From positions 13,226,614-13,290,613 of the forward strand of contig OZ020258.1 of assembly GCA_963971285.1 (NCBI GenBank): a stretch of DNA of 64,000 nt, in the 5' to 3' direction. This document shows positions 63,321 through 64,000 of the stretch, one piece after another. Position 1 is the first letter of the stretch; every line of letters begins with the position of its first letter. The translations under genes and the position numbers were made by a program. This stretch comes from Astropecten irregularis. Lineage: Eukaryota; Echinodermata; Asteroidea; Paxillosida; Astropectinidae. Under the pieces are notes generated by a model. The model did no database searches, was not told the origin of the DNA, and saw only the letters and a list, made by a program, of their open reading frames with translations.

Positions 63321-64000
63321 ATTTGATGATTATCTTTTTATTATTATATTATTTTGTCATACTTATTGTCATAATGCTATAATATGACTGATATGTTTTA
63401 GTCGTCAATAGACATTTTGCACTTTCGTACAACAGGAATCTATTCCATAGTCCATACTTGGCAGATGTCCAAAAATGCACTAGGCCACCAGCGCTTGACT
63501 GCATTATCAAAAGGAAACCATGGTTTATCTATTAAAGTGTTTGCTTATTCATATCTATATTTTTTGCGGTTACTTTCTTTGGTTGTTTTTAGCGTTTGAT
63601 TTATGATAATCGATCTGCAATTGGAAATATACATAGATGGTATTAAAAACAGTAATCATGATCTTTGAATACAACTTAGAATTCTGGAAAAAAATATACA
63701 TTGTTTGTGTGTTTTTGTGGTTGGTTACTTTGTTTTTATTCATTCTGAACCTTCAATTTTGATTTCTTTTGTGTAAGGTTGTCACCGCTAATCAAGGAGC
63801 AAAGTTCTGAGAGCTTATTAAAACCCTAACCCCCTAGGCAATTGTACTAGGAAGCATACTGAACCAATGAAACATACTTTTGTTGGTCACATGTTTGGTA
63901 GGGATTGGTACTGAACCTGACAAACTTCAACAGGCCCCAGCTATTGGAGTTTGATTCACTTGGTATGGATGTGTCTATGCCTTGATGCGTAACTGTAGGC
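63321..64000. other. Uncharacterised intergenic sequence to window end
   Basis: No exon or repeat family recognised. Confidence 0.4.

Overview
This is eukaryotic, intron-rich, AT-rich genomic DNA from an animal. Four protein-coding genes can be recognised by their protein sequence. The gene set, the dense load of small palindromic transposons, the tRNA-derived SINEs and the frequent TACATGTA and AGGCCTA words all suggest an invertebrate deuterostome. An echinoderm is my best guess, but the species cannot be fixed from sequence alone. There are no bacterial-style operons, rRNA genes or CRISPR arrays.

Layout. (1) 1-7.3 kb: the first coding exon of a TM9SF4-like endomembrane protein lies on the minus strand at 7206-7331. 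The rest of that gene should run leftwards out of the window. The intron is occupied by a 5.6-kb element (940-6541) with about 750-bp terminal inverted repeats, a perfect 6-bp target duplication and a nested Harbinger-like insertion. (2) 8.3-11.9 kb: intergenic, with a 1052-bp non-autonomous hAT element (perfect 8-bp target duplication) and a TTAA-flanked MITE. (3) 12.0-15.75 kb: complete RPS20 gene on the plus strand, four coding exons, 119 aa. (4) 19.1-23.4 kb: complete coding region of HMBOX1 (POU-like plus atypical homeobox) on the minus strand, five exons, 457 aa, including one GC-AG intron. (5) 24.4-27.4 kb: intergenic, with a minus-strand LINE remnant. (6) 27.4-61.35 kb: complete coding region of UCKL1 (uridine-cytidine kinase-like 1) on the plus strand, 15 coding exons, 494 aa, spread over 34 kb because its introns are full of repeats. 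(7) 61.35-64 kb: downstream flank made of MITEs and a SINE.

TM9SF4/RPS20 and HMBOX1/UCKL1 are head to head, and RPS20/HMBOX1 are tail to tail. The four genes do unrelated jobs: endosome/Golgi membrane protein, small ribosomal subunit, telomere/transcription factor, pyrimidine salvage. Their neighbourhood is therefore a matter of genome history, not a pathway. The human orthologues split between chromosome 8 (RPS20, HMBOX1) and chromosome 20 (TM9SF4, UCKL1), which fits an ancestral linkage group divided after the vertebrate genome duplications.

Most remaining sequence is repeats: TTAA-flanked piggyBac-like MITEs (over ten copies), a set of small palindromic elements sharing GGGGTCGATTTCAC-type ends, two tRNA-derived SINE families, remnants of two kinds of non-LTR retrotransposon, and three tandem arrays of 67, 73 and 107 bp. 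The 73-bp array repeats the 5' splice site of UCKL1 exon 10 and is the most unusual structure here, together with the long-TIR element and its recurring subterminal motif.
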